Of a stretch of DNA of 64,000 nucleotides, positions 42,637-52,289 are shown piece by piece. Source of the stretch: Bifidobacterium sp. WK041_4_12. Its GTDB lineage: Bacteria > Actinomycetota > Actinomycetes > Actinomycetales > Bifidobacteriaceae. The stretch covers positions 496,001 to 560,000 of the forward strand of contig NZ_CP129674.1 of NCBI RefSeq assembly GCF_041080795.1. Reading direction: 5' to 3'. The translations under genes and the position numbers were made by a program. The notes beneath the pieces were generated by a model, which saw only the letters and a program-made list of their open reading frames with translations, ran no database searches and was not told the origin of the DNA. Each line of letters starts with the position of its first letter. The stretch's first letter is position 1.

Positions 42637-44925
42637 TTAATTGCCAGAACCGCCTTGCTGCCCTTGAGCACCCTTTGGCTCAGTTGTGGTAGGTTCCGTC
42701 GACATTGGTGTGGTAGTGGGCAAGGATGCAGTCGGTTGTGACGATGAAGGCGCTGGCGATGTGGCAGAAGCCGATGGAGAGGCAGTCACTGATGCCGATT
42801 GAGAGGCCGATGGCGATGCAGTAGGCGTTGGCGACACGGTCCTCTTCCCATAGTTGCTGCCAGCACCCCAGCTTCCATCCGGACCTCCGACCTTGCCGGT
42901 ATCGGTTGCCGTGGGGAAGCTCTGGTCTGGCACGCCTTCCAAAGCCTGAGCCATATATCGTGCAAACAACGTCGTCGGATAGCCTGAACCGTGAGGATAT
43001 CCGAGGAATGTCGGCACTTCTTCAGCGCCTCCGGTTGGCGATGGATACCACAGGCCGAACGCGGTCAGGGTCGATGGTGTGAATCCAACGAAGGCTGCGG
43101 CGGTATTGTCATTTGCGGTACCTGATTTTCCAGCCATGGTTTTGCCTATCGAGCGGGCTGGCGTGCCCGTACCGTTCTGAATGACGCCGGTCATGGCCTT
43201 TTGCAGCAGGGCAACATCGTTGGCATCGAAGACCCTGCTCGTGTCGGTGGAAGCCTTGTATTGCTCCTTGCCTGCCTGATTCTGCACGCTGGCGACGATA
43301 TGCAACGTCGGTTTGGCGCCATCATTGGCCAAGGTGGAATATCCACGTGCCAAGTCCATGACACTTAAGGAAACGACACCGAGTGTGTTGAACGTCGATT
43401 TGCTGTCAACCGTGCCTTGGATACCAGCATCCTTGGCGATTGAAGCGGTCTTTGCCGGAGTGACATGCTCGTTCAAATCCATGAACACGGTATTGACCGA
43501 GTTGGCCAGTGCTGTATACAGATTGATGTATCCGTAGCTGATGTCGGCATCGTTGGCCACCGCCTTGCCCACGCTTGAGAAGGTTCTGGGGGAGTTGCCG
43601 TTGAAATAGGTGTTGAGACTCACATCGTCCTGAATGGCACCAAGCAGGGTGAACACCTTCATGGTCGAACCGACCTGGAAGGTCGACTGCGAAGCATTGT
43701 TCAGCTGCCGTTTCAGATAGTCGTCTCCAGCGTAGAGCGAGATTATCGCCCCAGTCTTGGGATCCACGCTGACACCGCCCACTTCCAGACCAGCGGGAAG
43801 TTCACCATTCTTGGTCGATGGGCTGGCAGTCTGGAACATCAGATCCTGCTTTGCCTTGTCAATCGTCGTCGTAATCTTGTACCCGCCGGTATCGAGCTCG
43901 CTCTCGGTGAATGCCTTGCTGGATATGAGTTCATCCTTGACCATGCGCAGCAGATAGCCCTGCTGACCGGCATAGGCATTCTGCGTCGAGGGAGCGATGG
44001 ACTGCGGCATGCTGGCATCCTTGGCCTGCTTGGCGGTGATGTGATTGTCCTCGCGCATGATTCTGATCACGCGGGTGAAGCGCAGCTTGGCCTCGTCTTC
44101 ATTGACCGCAGGATCCCAATATGTCGGTGAGGGGACGATGCCAGCGAGCATCGCCGCCTCTGAGATGGTCAGATCTTTGGCATCCTTGTTGAAATAGGCT
44201 TTCGCAGCGGCCTCGATGCCATATGCGCCACGCCCAAGATAAATCGTGTTCATGTAGTTGCAGAGCACGGTGTCTTTATTCTCAGTCTGCGCAATCTTCA
44301 GCGAGAGGATGGCTTCACGGAGCTTTCCTGCATAGCTTGTGGTCTCGCCAAGATAATACCGTTCGGCATACTGCTGCGTGATGGTTGAACCGCCCTGACG
44401 CGTGCCCTTCGTGACATTGTTCAGGAATGCTCTGCCAATGCCCCGAAAATCGATGCCGCTGTCTTGATAGAAGGTCCGATTTTCCGAAGAGATGATCGCA
44501 TTGCCCACATATTTGGGCAGTGTCGAACAGTCGATTATTTCGCGATTCTGCTCGGCATAGGAGCCGATTGGCGTTGTTCCATCTGCATAATAGACTGTCG
44601 TCTTCTGCGCAAGCGCTATGGATTCAGGTTTAGGAATCTCGGTTGTCGCATACATGTAGCCCAGTGTGCCGGCCACAGCGACAATGCCCAGGACGAATAG
44701 GGCAAGAAGACTGAACAGTATTTTGTGGGCTATGCCATGCTTGCGATTTCCGGGCTTTTTGCCGGAATTATGCGAGGGGGATTTGTTTACGTTCTTCCGA
44801 TACTTCGAAGCTTTCGACTTTCCTGCTGCTCCTCGTTTCGAGTTCTTTGATGTGATGCTGCGGGTCCCTCCCGCATTCGAACGTATTGATCGAGTCTCAA
44901 AATCCATGGACACTACGCTATCCAA
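42637..44925 (-). CDS. Class A penicillin-binding protein (glycosyltransferase/transpeptidase)
   Basis: The 762-residue bifunctional peptidoglycan synthase has a basic, Ser-rich cytoplasmic N-terminus and one membrane helix (about 68-92). The GT51 domain has catalytic E148 in AIISSENRTFY and QGGSTITQQYAERYYLG. The transpeptidase domain has S420-T-M-K423, S476-V-N478 and K600-S-G-T603. The tail after about 690 is rich in Ser, Thr, Pro and Ala and probably lies in the wall. The start is uncertain: ATG 44925 and ATG 44907 both lack a strong ribosome binding site. It is divergent from ino1. Confidence 0.95.
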   Translation of the reverse strand: MDSVVSMDFETRSIRSNAGGTRSITSKNSKRGAAGKSKASKYRKNVNKSPSHNSGKKPGNRKHGIAHKILFSLLALFVLGIVAVAGTLGYMYATTEIPKPESIALAQKTTVYYADGTTPIGSYAEQNREIIDCSTLPKYVGNAIISSENRTFYQDSGIDFRGIGRAFLNNVTKGTRQGGSTITQQYAERYYLGETTSYAGKLREAILSLKIAQTENKDTVLCNYMNTIYLGRGAYGIEAAAKAYFNKDAKDLTISEAAMLAGIVPSPTYWDPAVNEDEAKLRFTRVIRIMREDNHITAKQAKDASMPQSIAPSTQNAYAGQQGYLLRMVKDELISSKAFTESELDTGGYKITTTIDKAKQDLMFQTASPSTKNGELPAGLEVGGVSVDPKTGAIISLYAGDDYLKRQLNNASQSTFQVGSTMKVFTLLGAIQDDVSLNTYFNGNSPRTFSSVGKAVANDADISYGYINLYTALANSVNTVFMDLNEHVTPAKTASIAKDAGIQGTVDSKSTFNTLGVVSLSVMDLARGYSTLANDGAKPTLHIVASVQNQAGKEQYKASTDTSRVFDANDVALLQKAMTGVIQNGTGTPARSIGKTMAGKSGTANDNTAAAFVGFTPSTLTAFGLWYPSPTGGAEEVPTFLGYPHGSGYPTTLFARYMAQALEGVPDQSFPTATDTGKVGGPDGSWGAGSNYGKRTVSPTPTASPSASQSASVTASPSASATSPAPSSSQPTASLPTTTPMSTEPTTTEPKGAQGQQGGSGN

Positions 44926-45036
44926 TTCAGCTGAAAATCACACATCGGGTTTGTCGAAACCGTTCTTTTTGTACGTTTCATTCACATCTTTGCTTGCACA
45001 AGCGTTGATTGTGGCGAATTTTCCTCAATCTGTTCT

Positions 45037-45066
45037 TTGCAATCTCTCATGGTTCGAAGGTATGCT
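45037..45066 (+). promoter_or_regulatory. Candidate ino1 promoter
   Basis: TTGCAA (45037-45042), an 18-bp spacer and TATGCT (45061-45066) lie about 40 bp before the ino1 start codon. Confidence 0.4.
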
Positions 45067-45108
45067 ATAGGGTTGGGATTTAACGTTAATGAACTGAGGA
45101 GTGGTTTT

Positions 45109-46251
45109 ATGTCAATTCGTGTTGCCATCGCTGGCGTAGGTAATTGTGCCTCGTCGCTGGTGCAGGGTGTTTCCTTCTACAAGGATGTTGATGACGACGA
45201 GCATGTGCCAGGCTTGATGCACACGGTCTTCGGAGGCTATCGCGTTCGCGATATCGAGTTTGTTGCTGCATTCGATGTGGATGCTGCGAAGGTTGGCTTG
45301 GACTTGAGCAAGGCAATCTATGCTTCTCAGAACAACACCTACAAGTTCGAGGATGTTCCTGATCTGGGTGTCGAGGTTCAGCGCGGACCAACCGGAGACG
45401 GCCTTGGCGAATATTACCAGCAGATGATCAAGGAATCAGATGCGGAGCCTGTTGACGTTGCTAGCGTATTGCGTGAGCGTCACGTCGATATTCTCGTCAG
45501 CTATCTTCCTGTCGGCTCCGAGGAGGCTGACAAGGGCTATGCGCAGGCCGCGATGGATGCGGGATGCGCATTCGTCAACTGCCTTCCGGTGTTCATTGCT
45601 TCGGATCCCGAGTGGGCTCAGAAGTTCAAGGATGCAGGCGTTCCCATCGTTGGCGACGACATCAAGTCCCAGGTCGGAGCCACCATCACGCACCGCGTCA
45701 TGGCTCGCCTTTTCGAGGATCGCGGCGTTCGTCTCGATCGCACCTACCAGCTCAATGTCGGCGGCAACATGGACTTCATGAACATGCTGCAGCGCACGCG
45801 TCTTGAGTCCAAGAAGATTTCGAAGACACGCGCAGTGACTTCAATCGTTCCTCACGACATGGAAGACCGCAACGTTCATATTGGACCTTCTGACTATGTC
45901 GCATGGCTTGATGACCGCAAGCTCGCATTCGTCCGTTTGGAAGGTACCACCTTTGGTAACGTTCCGCTCGAACTGGAATACAAGCTCACCGTATGGGATT
46001 CCCCGAATTCAGCGGGCATCGTCATCGATGCAATTCGTGCAGCGAAGATTGCTCTTGACCGCGGTCTTGCAGGCCCGATCTTGGCTCCAAGCTCGTACTT
46101 CATGAAGTCTCCTGCGGTTCAGCATGAAGACAATGAGGCTCGCCGTCTGGTCGAAGAATTCATAGCAGGTTCCGTTGAATCCACGCAGGACACGCTTGAC
46201 GCTGATGCAGCGGCAGCAAAGGCAGCCGGCAAAGACGTGTGGAACGCCTGA
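45109..46251 (+). CDS. ino1: myo-Inositol-1-phosphate synthase
   Basis: The 380-residue NAD-dependent enzyme converts glucose 6-phosphate to inositol 1-phosphate, the entry to phosphatidylinositol lipids. The NAD loop is VAIAGVGNCASSLVQGV; GDDIKSQVGATITHRVMARL and LNVGGNMDFMNML are the family's conserved blocks. The start is ATG 45109, after GAGGAG. It is followed by a strong terminator, a palindromic element and then convergent glf; both genes feed envelope glycan or lipid synthesis. Confidence 0.96.
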   Translation: MSIRVAIAGVGNCASSLVQGVSFYKDVDDDEHVPGLMHTVFGGYRVRDIEFVAAFDVDAAKVGLDLSKAIYASQNNTYKFEDVPDLGVEVQRGPTGDGLGEYYQQMIKESDAEPVDVASVLRERHVDILVSYLPVGSEEADKGYAQAAMDAGCAFVNCLPVFIASDPEWAQKFKDAGVPIVGDDIKSQVGATITHRVMARLFEDRGVRLDRTYQLNVGGNMDFMNMLQRTRLESKKISKTRAVTSIVPHDMEDRNVHIGPSDYVAWLDDRKLAFVRLEGTTFGNVPLELEYKLTVWDSPNSAGIVIDAIRAAKIALDRGLAGPILAPSSYFMKSPAVQHEDNEARRLVEEFIAGSVESTQDTLDADAAAAKAAGKDVWNA

Positions 46252-46330
46252 ACTGGCTTCGATATGAGCACTTCGCGTGAATTGCTCAAGTGAAGTACTC
46301 ACGTGAAGTGATTGCTGACAGTTGAACTTA

Positions 46331-46378
46331 AAACTCTTGGGGGACGCGGCTTCGAGCCGCGCCCCCCAAGAGTTTTTT
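46331..46378 (+). terminator. Intrinsic terminator of ino1
   Basis: AAACTCTTGGGGGACGCGGC pairs with GCCGCGCCCCCCAAGAG across a TTCGA loop and is followed by TTTTTT. Just before it, ACTTCGCGTGA and TCACGTGAAGT (about 46270-46310) form a weaker hairpin. Confidence 0.95.
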
Positions 46379-46412
46379 ACTTCGCAGACATGAGATTTTC
46401 CGCTCCTCATAC

Positions 46413-46533
46413 CGAGATTTCGAGTTTTGCGGCAATCCTGAAGTATCAGGGCGAAAAAACAGTGAAATAGTGACAAGAACAAGCCAAAAATTGCGGCTTA
46501 TACTTCAACATTGCCGCAAAACTCGAAATCTCG
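46413..46533. repeat. Long palindromic element, copy 3 by position (arm type A)
   Basis: The left arm 46413-46446 begins CGAGATTTCGAGTTTTGCGG. The right arm 46500-46533 is its reverse complement with only two or three mismatches in 34. Inner edges are AAGTATCA and ATACTT. The arms share GAGTTTTGCGGCAAT with the element at 10934. It lies between the ino1 terminator and the 3' end of glf. Confidence 0.87.
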
Positions 46534-46569
46534 AAATTCAGCGGTGATTTTCTGCATGAATTGGGGCAA

Positions 46570-47745
46570 TCAGTTCTTGAGATTCTTGAGAAGCGGCTGA
46601 ACTTCGTTTTCAAATGAGTCAAGAGCCTTGTCGATCACCTGATGCATGTCGTAATAGGCATACGTTCCGAGTCGCCCGCCGAAAATGACCTGTGGCTCAG
46701 CGGCTATCTTCGTTTTGTACTGGGCATAGAGCTGCTTGTCTGCAGCAGTGCTCACAGGATAATATGGCTCGTCATTGCGCGAGGCTGAACGGGAATATTC
46801 CTCCCAGACGACCGTGTGCTCGTGATTCTGCTGATCGTATCGTTCTGGATTGAAGTTCTTGAACTCGATGGCACGGGTGTATGGCACATCCTCATCTGCA
46901 AAGTTCATGACAGGGCATCCGAGATGGTCATCCTCGTCGTAACGCTTTTCCTTGAAATCCACTGTCTTCCATTGCAAATCCCCAAGCTCGTAGTTGAAGT
47001 ATTTATCAACGGGACCCGTGTACACAATCGGCACCTTGCCGACGAGTGCATCTCGATTGAGTGGTTGACTCGTATCGAAGAAATCAGTCGACAAGGTCAC
47101 ATGAATGCGAGGGTCATCAATCATGCGTTCGAACCAGGCAGTATACCCATCGACAGGTAAGCCTTCCCAGGTGTCTTTGAAATAGCGGTTGTTGTAGTTG
47201 AAACGAACGGGCAGTCTTCGAATGATAGATGCAGGAAGAGTGCTGGGATCCATCTGCCACTGCTTTGCCGTGTAATGCTTGATGAATGCCTCATACAAGG
47301 GTCGACCGATAAGGCTGATGCCCTGATCGTTGAGATTGTTCGGCGTGCTGCCGGCCAATTCCCCGGCTTGCTCTGCAATGAGCCGTTTGGCTTCTTCCGG
47401 CGAATAGTTCGCATGGAAGAATTGATTGATGGTGCCCAGGTTTATGGGCATGGGGAACACTTCACCGTGGTGTGTCGTATATACATGATGAACGTAGTGC
47501 GTGAAGCTGGTGAAACGATTGACGTATTTCCATACGCGAGGATTCGAGGTGTGGAAGAGATGGGCCCCGTACTTATGAATTTCGGCACCTGTCTGTTCGT
47601 CGAAATAGCTGTATGCATTGCCGCCGATATTGCCGCGAGCCTCAATGATTTCAACTCTCGCACCGTTGCGTTCCACCGCCTGCTGCGCAATGGTCAACCC
47701 GAAGAGTCCTGCCCCAACGATGATGAGATCAGCCTGTTCGCTCAT
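46570..47745 (-). CDS. glf: UDP-galactopyranose mutase
   Basis: The 391-residue FAD enzyme interconverts UDP-galactopyranose and UDP-galactofuranose, the donor for galactofuranose in wall polysaccharides and glycolipids. FAD-binding LIIVGAGLFGLTIAQQ is at the N-terminus; SYFDEQTGAEIHKYGAHLFH and VFGGRLGTYAYYDMHQVID are diagnostic. The ribosome binding site AAAGGGAGCTG precedes ATG 47745. No galactofuranosyltransferase is in the window. Confidence 0.97.
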   Translation of the reverse strand: MSEQADLIIVGAGLFGLTIAQQAVERNGARVEIIEARGNIGGNAYSYFDEQTGAEIHKYGAHLFHTSNPRVWKYVNRFTSFTHYVHHVYTTHHGEVFPMPINLGTINQFFHANYSPEEAKRLIAEQAGELAGSTPNNLNDQGISLIGRPLYEAFIKHYTAKQWQMDPSTLPASIIRRLPVRFNYNNRYFKDTWEGLPVDGYTAWFERMIDDPRIHVTLSTDFFDTSQPLNRDALVGKVPIVYTGPVDKYFNYELGDLQWKTVDFKEKRYDEDDHLGCPVMNFADEDVPYTRAIEFKNFNPERYDQQNHEHTVVWEEYSRSASRNDEPYYPVSTAADKQLYAQYKTKIAAEPQVIFGGRLGTYAYYDMHQVIDKALDSFENEVQPLLKNLKN

Positions 47746-47903
47746 CAGCTCCCTTTCTGTTGCTAAAATTTATTGCCCGCATGTCTTGTTGAAAGCCGTC
47801 CGTGATGTCTCGAGGAGTTCGGCCCGACATGGTTTCCCTCATATCGTATCCCTGATATCGAATCCGTGTATGCCATGGTGCGAGAAGGTCATACGAGACC
47901 TCA

Positions 47904-47932
47904 TTGGTAAAATCCACCTATTCAGGTACAAT
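47904..47932 (+). promoter_or_regulatory. Promoter of ffs
   Basis: TTGGTA (47904-47909), a 17-bp spacer and TACAAT (47927-47932) put the start at about 47939-47940, at the 5' end of the SRP RNA. Confidence 0.7.
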
Positions 47933-47939
47933 ATCTTCT

Positions 47940-48024
47940 GCTCCCACGTGGCGTTATGTCACCCAATCCCCCCAGGGCAGGAATGCAGCAAGGGTAAGTG
48001 GCCTCTGACGGGTACGTGGGAGTT
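47940..48024 (+). ncRNA. ffs: Signal recognition particle RNA (4.5S type)
   Basis: A small bacterial SRP RNA. The terminal helix is CTCCCACGT (47941-47949) with ACGTGGGAG (48014-48022). The apical Ffh-binding loop has the conserved GGCAGGAAtgCAGCAAGGGTA core at about 47975-47996. It binds Ffh, whose gene is at 61605, to target nascent membrane proteins. A T-rich stretch (GTTTTC) follows the helix. Confidence 0.93.
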
Positions 48025-48081
48025 TTCATATGCTGATTCAGCAATGCTCGCACATATAGACCTACCCCTAGAGTCTTGGTT

Positions 48082-49179
48082 ATGAGTGAATTCAAAGAAC
48101 AGTCAAGCGACACGTCTCGTCCCAGTGATCCGAGCAGTTCAGAGCTTGAGCAGGCGACCGATTCCTTTGAAGAAACCGCAGCCGAGAATAATACTGAACA
48201 AACTTCAGAACCTGACAGACTTTCTCTCGCTGGGGTTACGACGGATCCGCTGATCTCCAGACCTCGAAAGGCAAGCATCGCGTTGTGTGCAGGCTTGGGC
48301 ATTGCGATGCTGCTGCTCAGTGCTGCCCTGTGGCTGTTTGCCGTGCGCACGGTGACGGGACAGGAATACGATGACATGGTTTGGGGCTATTTCTCAGCTG
48401 CAATGCCAGCATGGTTTACAGCCGTGCTCAAGATTTTCGTTCACACCTATATCGATGTTGCCATCGTTGCAGTATGCGTGGTGATCGCAGTTGCCGTCAA
48501 TATAGTGCGTAGACGCTGGGTGCTTCTGATTCAGCTCGCTGTCTTCGCAGTGGTCAGCTTCGCCATTGCATCAACCCTCAAGCATGTGCTGCCTCGGCCA
48601 TTTCTGGTGAACGTCACATCGTTGACATCGAATTCGGCCCCATCAGGGCATACCCTGTTGGCAGGGACCGGTGCCGTGATTCTTGTATGTGCAGTGCCGC
48701 GCGTGTGGCGTGCGGTTGCGGCCATTGTCGGTTGTGCATTCACCGTGCTGGTGGCACTGTCTGTGGTCGAAGCGCAGTGGCATCGTCCTGCCGATCCGCT
48801 CATGTCGTTGCTGATCATAGCCGGCCTGGCATGCATCATGCTTGCCTGTACTCGGGGAAGCGGCATGGATGAGCCAGGAACGCGAATGTCTTCGGCAAGC
48901 GTTCAAATCGTTGCAACGGTAATGATTACAGCAGGCATTGTGGCTGTGCTCTATGGGGCTTACGCGTTTTGGCAGATTGAGCCAGGTCTCGATCTGGGTG
49001 CTCAATGGGCACGCCCCGGTGCATGTGCCGCTGCGTTTGCGCTTATGCTGGGAGTATCGCTGGTGACTTTCGGAATGGTCGCGGCACTTCGTCAGCTCAC
49101 GGCATCTCCGCTGAGCAAGATAGGCCTGATTGGTGCGCCGCCAGAGCCTCCGAAGTCGGCAGAAGAACGCGATAACTGA
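48082..49179 (+). CDS. PAP2-family membrane phosphatase
   Basis: The 365-residue protein starts at ATG 48082. A polar, acidic N-terminus (about 65 residues) precedes multiple membrane helices. The PAP2 signature is split as usual: KHVLPRPF, then SNSAPSGHTLLAGTGA and VEAQWHRPADPLMS, giving the Lys, Ser-Gly-His and Arg-His catalytic residues. Likely a phospholipid or undecaprenyl-pyrophosphate type phosphatase at the membrane. The C-terminal 110 residues add further helices and a polar tail. It lies just downstream of ffs and is not clearly linked to it. Confidence 0.88.
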   Translation: MSEFKEQSSDTSRPSDPSSSELEQATDSFEETAAENNTEQTSEPDRLSLAGVTTDPLISRPRKASIALCAGLGIAMLLLSAALWLFAVRTVTGQEYDDMVWGYFSAAMPAWFTAVLKIFVHTYIDVAIVAVCVVIAVAVNIVRRRWVLLIQLAVFAVVSFAIASTLKHVLPRPFLVNVTSLTSNSAPSGHTLLAGTGAVILVCAVPRVWRAVAAIVGCAFTVLVALSVVEAQWHRPADPLMSLLIIAGLACIMLACTRGSGMDEPGTRMSSASVQIVATVMITAGIVAVLYGAYAFWQIEPGLDLGAQWARPGACAAAFALMLGVSLVTFGMVAALRQLTASPLSKIGLIGAPPEPPKSAEERDN

Positions 49180-49280
49180 ACTGTGATGATGCTCGACACA
49201 GCCAAACGCGAAGGCGTATTGCCTGATGTGCTTCCCTTATGAGTATGATTGCGTGCGTTGAACATGGTAAGGAGATCAAG

Positions 49281-52200
49281 ATGGCAACCGGCAGCAAGCT
49301 TGTGATTGTTGAGTCGCCGACCAAAGCCAAGAAGATAGGCGGCTATCTTGGCGATGGTTATACCGTCATGGCATCAGTGGGTCATATTCGTGATCTTGCC
49401 CAACCATCACAGGTTCCTTCGGCAGAGAAAAGTCATTTTGGAAAGTTTGGCGTTGATGTTGACGACGGCTTCAAGCCGTATTACATCGTTGACGGCAACA
49501 AGAAAAAAACCGTTGCCGAACTGAAAAGCGCCTTGAAGTCCGCCGACGAACTCTATCTCGCAACTGATGAGGATCGCGAAGGAGAGGCCATCGCCTGGCA
49601 TCTTGTGCAGACCCTGAAACCTAAAGTTCCGGTAAAGCGCATGGTGTTCCACGAGATTACGCGCGATGCCATCCGAGCCTCACTAAACAAGACGCGCAAC
49701 GTTGACGACAACATGGTCGATGCCCAGGAGACACGTCGTGTGCTTGACAGACTGTATGGCTACGAGCTGTCGCCAGTGCTCTGGCGCAAGGTTGGGCCGG
49801 GACTGAGTGCCGGCCGTGTGCAGTCGGTCGCCACTCGCTTGATCGTCGAGCGTGAACGGGAACGCATGAATTTCGTCCGTACGGCATATTGGGATGTTGT
49901 CGCAATGCTGGTTCCTGACGATGCGCAGGAAACTTCATTCCCGGCCCGTCTGGTAGAGCTCGGCAATCGTCGTGTGGCGGGTTCCAGAGACTTCGACGAT
50001 CAGGGGAAGCCCACGGAGGCCAGTCGCAAAGACAATGCACTGCTCGTTGATGAGGCATTGGCAAACAAGCTCGCAGAAGAGCTCAAGCCAGCTGACTTCA
50101 CGGTCACCGGCCTGGACACGAAGCCATACCGTCGTCGCCCACAACCGCCTTTCACCACCTCAACCTTGCAACAGACCGCAGGCAATCGTCTTTCCATGAG
50201 TTCGAGAGCTACGATGCGAGCGGCACAGGGCCTGTACGAAAACGGCTACATCACCTATATGAGAACCGATTCGGTCACCCTCTCCCAGGAAGCCATCGAA
50301 GCTGCACGCGACGACGTTCGCGAGCGATATGGCAAGGAATATCTTTCCGAACATCCAAAGCAGTACACCACCAAAACCGCTGGCGCACAGGAAGCCCACG
50401 AGTGCATCCGTCCTGCAGGGGCTCATTTCAGATCGCCTGATGAACTGGCATCGCTGGTTCCTCCCGATCAGCTGAAACTCTATACGCTGATCTGGCGTCG
50501 GACTCTGGCTTCACAGATGGCCGATGCTACGGGCTCCACGGCAACCGTTCACATGGAGGCTGAGACGCAAAGTCAGGGACTCGCCCATTTCCAAGCATCG
50601 GGAACGGTTATCGACTTCCTTGGATTCATGAAGGCTCTCGGCGAGGGTACCGGCTCGCACGCGCACACAAGCAAATCGAATGAGACTAGCAAGTCAGAGC
50701 GTCATCACGAAGAATCCTCGAATGTGGCGCTGCCACAGTTGGACCGTGGCGATGTGCTGAAGGCTCAGGACGTGACTTCCGACGGACACGAAACGCAGCC
50801 CCCGGCGCGATATACCGAGGCAACCCTGGTCAAGACCCTGGAGGCAAGGGAGATCGGCCGCCCTTCGACCTATGCAAGCATCATTTCCACGATCATCGAT
50901 AGAGGCTACGTATATGAACGTGGTCGGGCGCTGATTCCTTCATGGCTGGCTTTCTCAGTCATCAAGCTCTTGGAAAGCAATTTCCCGCAGTATGTCGACT
51001 ACCATTTCACCGCACAGATGGAAAACGGACTCGACATGATTGCCCACGGCAAGGAAAAAGGCAAGGATTGGCTTACCGATTTCTACTTTGGTGCAGGCGA
51101 GCATGCGGCAAAGACCACTTCGCAGATTCATGAAGGCTTGCAAAAGCAGGTGGCACAGCTTGGAGATATCGATGCGCGGGCAATCAACACGATTGCCATC
51201 GGCGATGGGTTGCAGGTGCGTGTCGGTCGCTACGGCCCCTATCTTGAAGACACGGTGAACACCGATGAAGAGGGCAATCCGAAACGTGCCTCGTTGCCTG
51301 AAACGGTCGCTCCCGACGAGTTGACCGTAGAAAAGGGACATGAGCTCATCGCCACGAATGCCGGAGGCCCGCGTGAGCTTGGCGAAGATCCTGAGACTCA
51401 TGGCAAGGTTGAGGTGCGCAAGGGTCGGTTCGGCCCATATGTCGCACTGACGCTGCCAGAAGACGATGAAACGGAGCACGCATCAGGTGCGACCAAGAAG
51501 ACCTCGGCACGGGCAACTTCCAAGACGACAAAGAAAACGACACGTTCAAAAGCAACGAAGAAAGCGGCCGCATCCAAGCCGAAGATGGCATCTCTGTTCA
51601 AAACCATGGATCCTGAGACGGTTTCTCTCGATGATGCTCTGAAATTGCTCAGACTGCCTCGTACCGTGGGTGAAGTCGAAGAAAGCGATGACAAGACCGG
51701 AGAGGTCTATCAGGCTACGATCATGGCCAACAATGGACGCTATGGTCCGTATCTCACTAAATCCCTGCCTGATGGCAAGAGCGATACGCGTTCTCTGGGC
51801 AGTGAAGATGAAATCTTTACCGTCGATCTTGACAAGGCGAAAGAGCTGTTCGCACAGCCCAAGTATGGCAATCGCAGACGCGGAGCCGCAAAGCCCCCAC
51901 TGCGCGAGCTCGGACCAGATCCCGACAATGGCAAGGCCGTCACCATCAAGGATGGGTTCTATGGCGCATACATCACCGATGGAGAGACAAACAGGACGTT
52001 GCCCAGGCAATACACGCCAGAGTCGATAGAGCCTGCTCAGGCATTTGCACTGCTGGCTGAAAAGCGTGCTGCAGGTCCAAGCAAACGACGAAGCTCAAGA
52101 GCGAGAGGAACACGCAAAAAGGCTCCCGCAAAGAAGACCGCGGCCGCAACGTCAGCCGCGAAGAAAACAACAGCAAAGAAAACTGCTACTCAACGAAGGT

Positions 52201-52289
52201 CAACCGCATCAAAGCGTGCGGCCACCACAGCAAAGACTTCTGGCAGGGCTGGAAAAACTTCTGCAGCAAGTCAAATGAAGGAAGCATGA
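49281..52289 (+). CDS. topA: DNA topoisomerase I
   Basis: The 1002-residue type IA topoisomerase relaxes negative supercoils. The Toprim domain opens KLVIVESPTKAKKIGGYLG with DEDREGEAIAWHL; the active tyrosine is Y326 in YITYMRTDSVTLSQ. An insertion rich in Ser, His and Glu occurs at about 460-490. The C-terminus lacks zinc fingers; it has TopA_C repeats (GRYGPYL, RFGPYVAL, NGRYGPYL) and a Lys/Ala/Thr-rich tail (AKKTAAATSAAKKTTAKK), as in actinobacterial enzymes. The start is ATG 49281 after AAGGAG. It overlaps tmk by 4 bp. Confidence 0.97.
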   Translation: MATGSKLVIVESPTKAKKIGGYLGDGYTVMASVGHIRDLAQPSQVPSAEKSHFGKFGVDVDDGFKPYYIVDGNKKKTVAELKSALKSADELYLATDEDREGEAIAWHLVQTLKPKVPVKRMVFHEITRDAIRASLNKTRNVDDNMVDAQETRRVLDRLYGYELSPVLWRKVGPGLSAGRVQSVATRLIVERERERMNFVRTAYWDVVAMLVPDDAQETSFPARLVELGNRRVAGSRDFDDQGKPTEASRKDNALLVDEALANKLAEELKPADFTVTGLDTKPYRRRPQPPFTTSTLQQTAGNRLSMSSRATMRAAQGLYENGYITYMRTDSVTLSQEAIEAARDDVRERYGKEYLSEHPKQYTTKTAGAQEAHECIRPAGAHFRSPDELASLVPPDQLKLYTLIWRRTLASQMADATGSTATVHMEAETQSQGLAHFQASGTVIDFLGFMKALGEGTGSHAHTSKSNETSKSERHHEESSNVALPQLDRGDVLKAQDVTSDGHETQPPARYTEATLVKTLEAREIGRPSTYASIISTIIDRGYVYERGRALIPSWLAFSVIKLLESNFPQYVDYHFTAQMENGLDMIAHGKEKGKDWLTDFYFGAGEHAAKTTSQIHEGLQKQVAQLGDIDARAINTIAIGDGLQVRVGRYGPYLEDTVNTDEEGNPKRASLPETVAPDELTVEKGHELIATNAGGPRELGEDPETHGKVEVRKGRFGPYVALTLPEDDETEHASGATKKTSARATSKTTKKTTRSKATKKAAASKPKMASLFKTMDPETVSLDDALKLLRLPRTVGEVEESDDKTGEVYQATIMANNGRYGPYLTKSLPDGKSDTRSLGSEDEIFTVDLDKAKELFAQPKYGNRRRGAAKPPLRELGPDPDNGKAVTIKDGFYGAYITDGETNRTLPRQYTPESIEPAQAFALLAEKRAAGPSKRRSSRARGTRKKAPAKKTAAATSAAKKTTAKKTATQRRSTASKRAATTAKTSGRAGKTSAASQMKEA

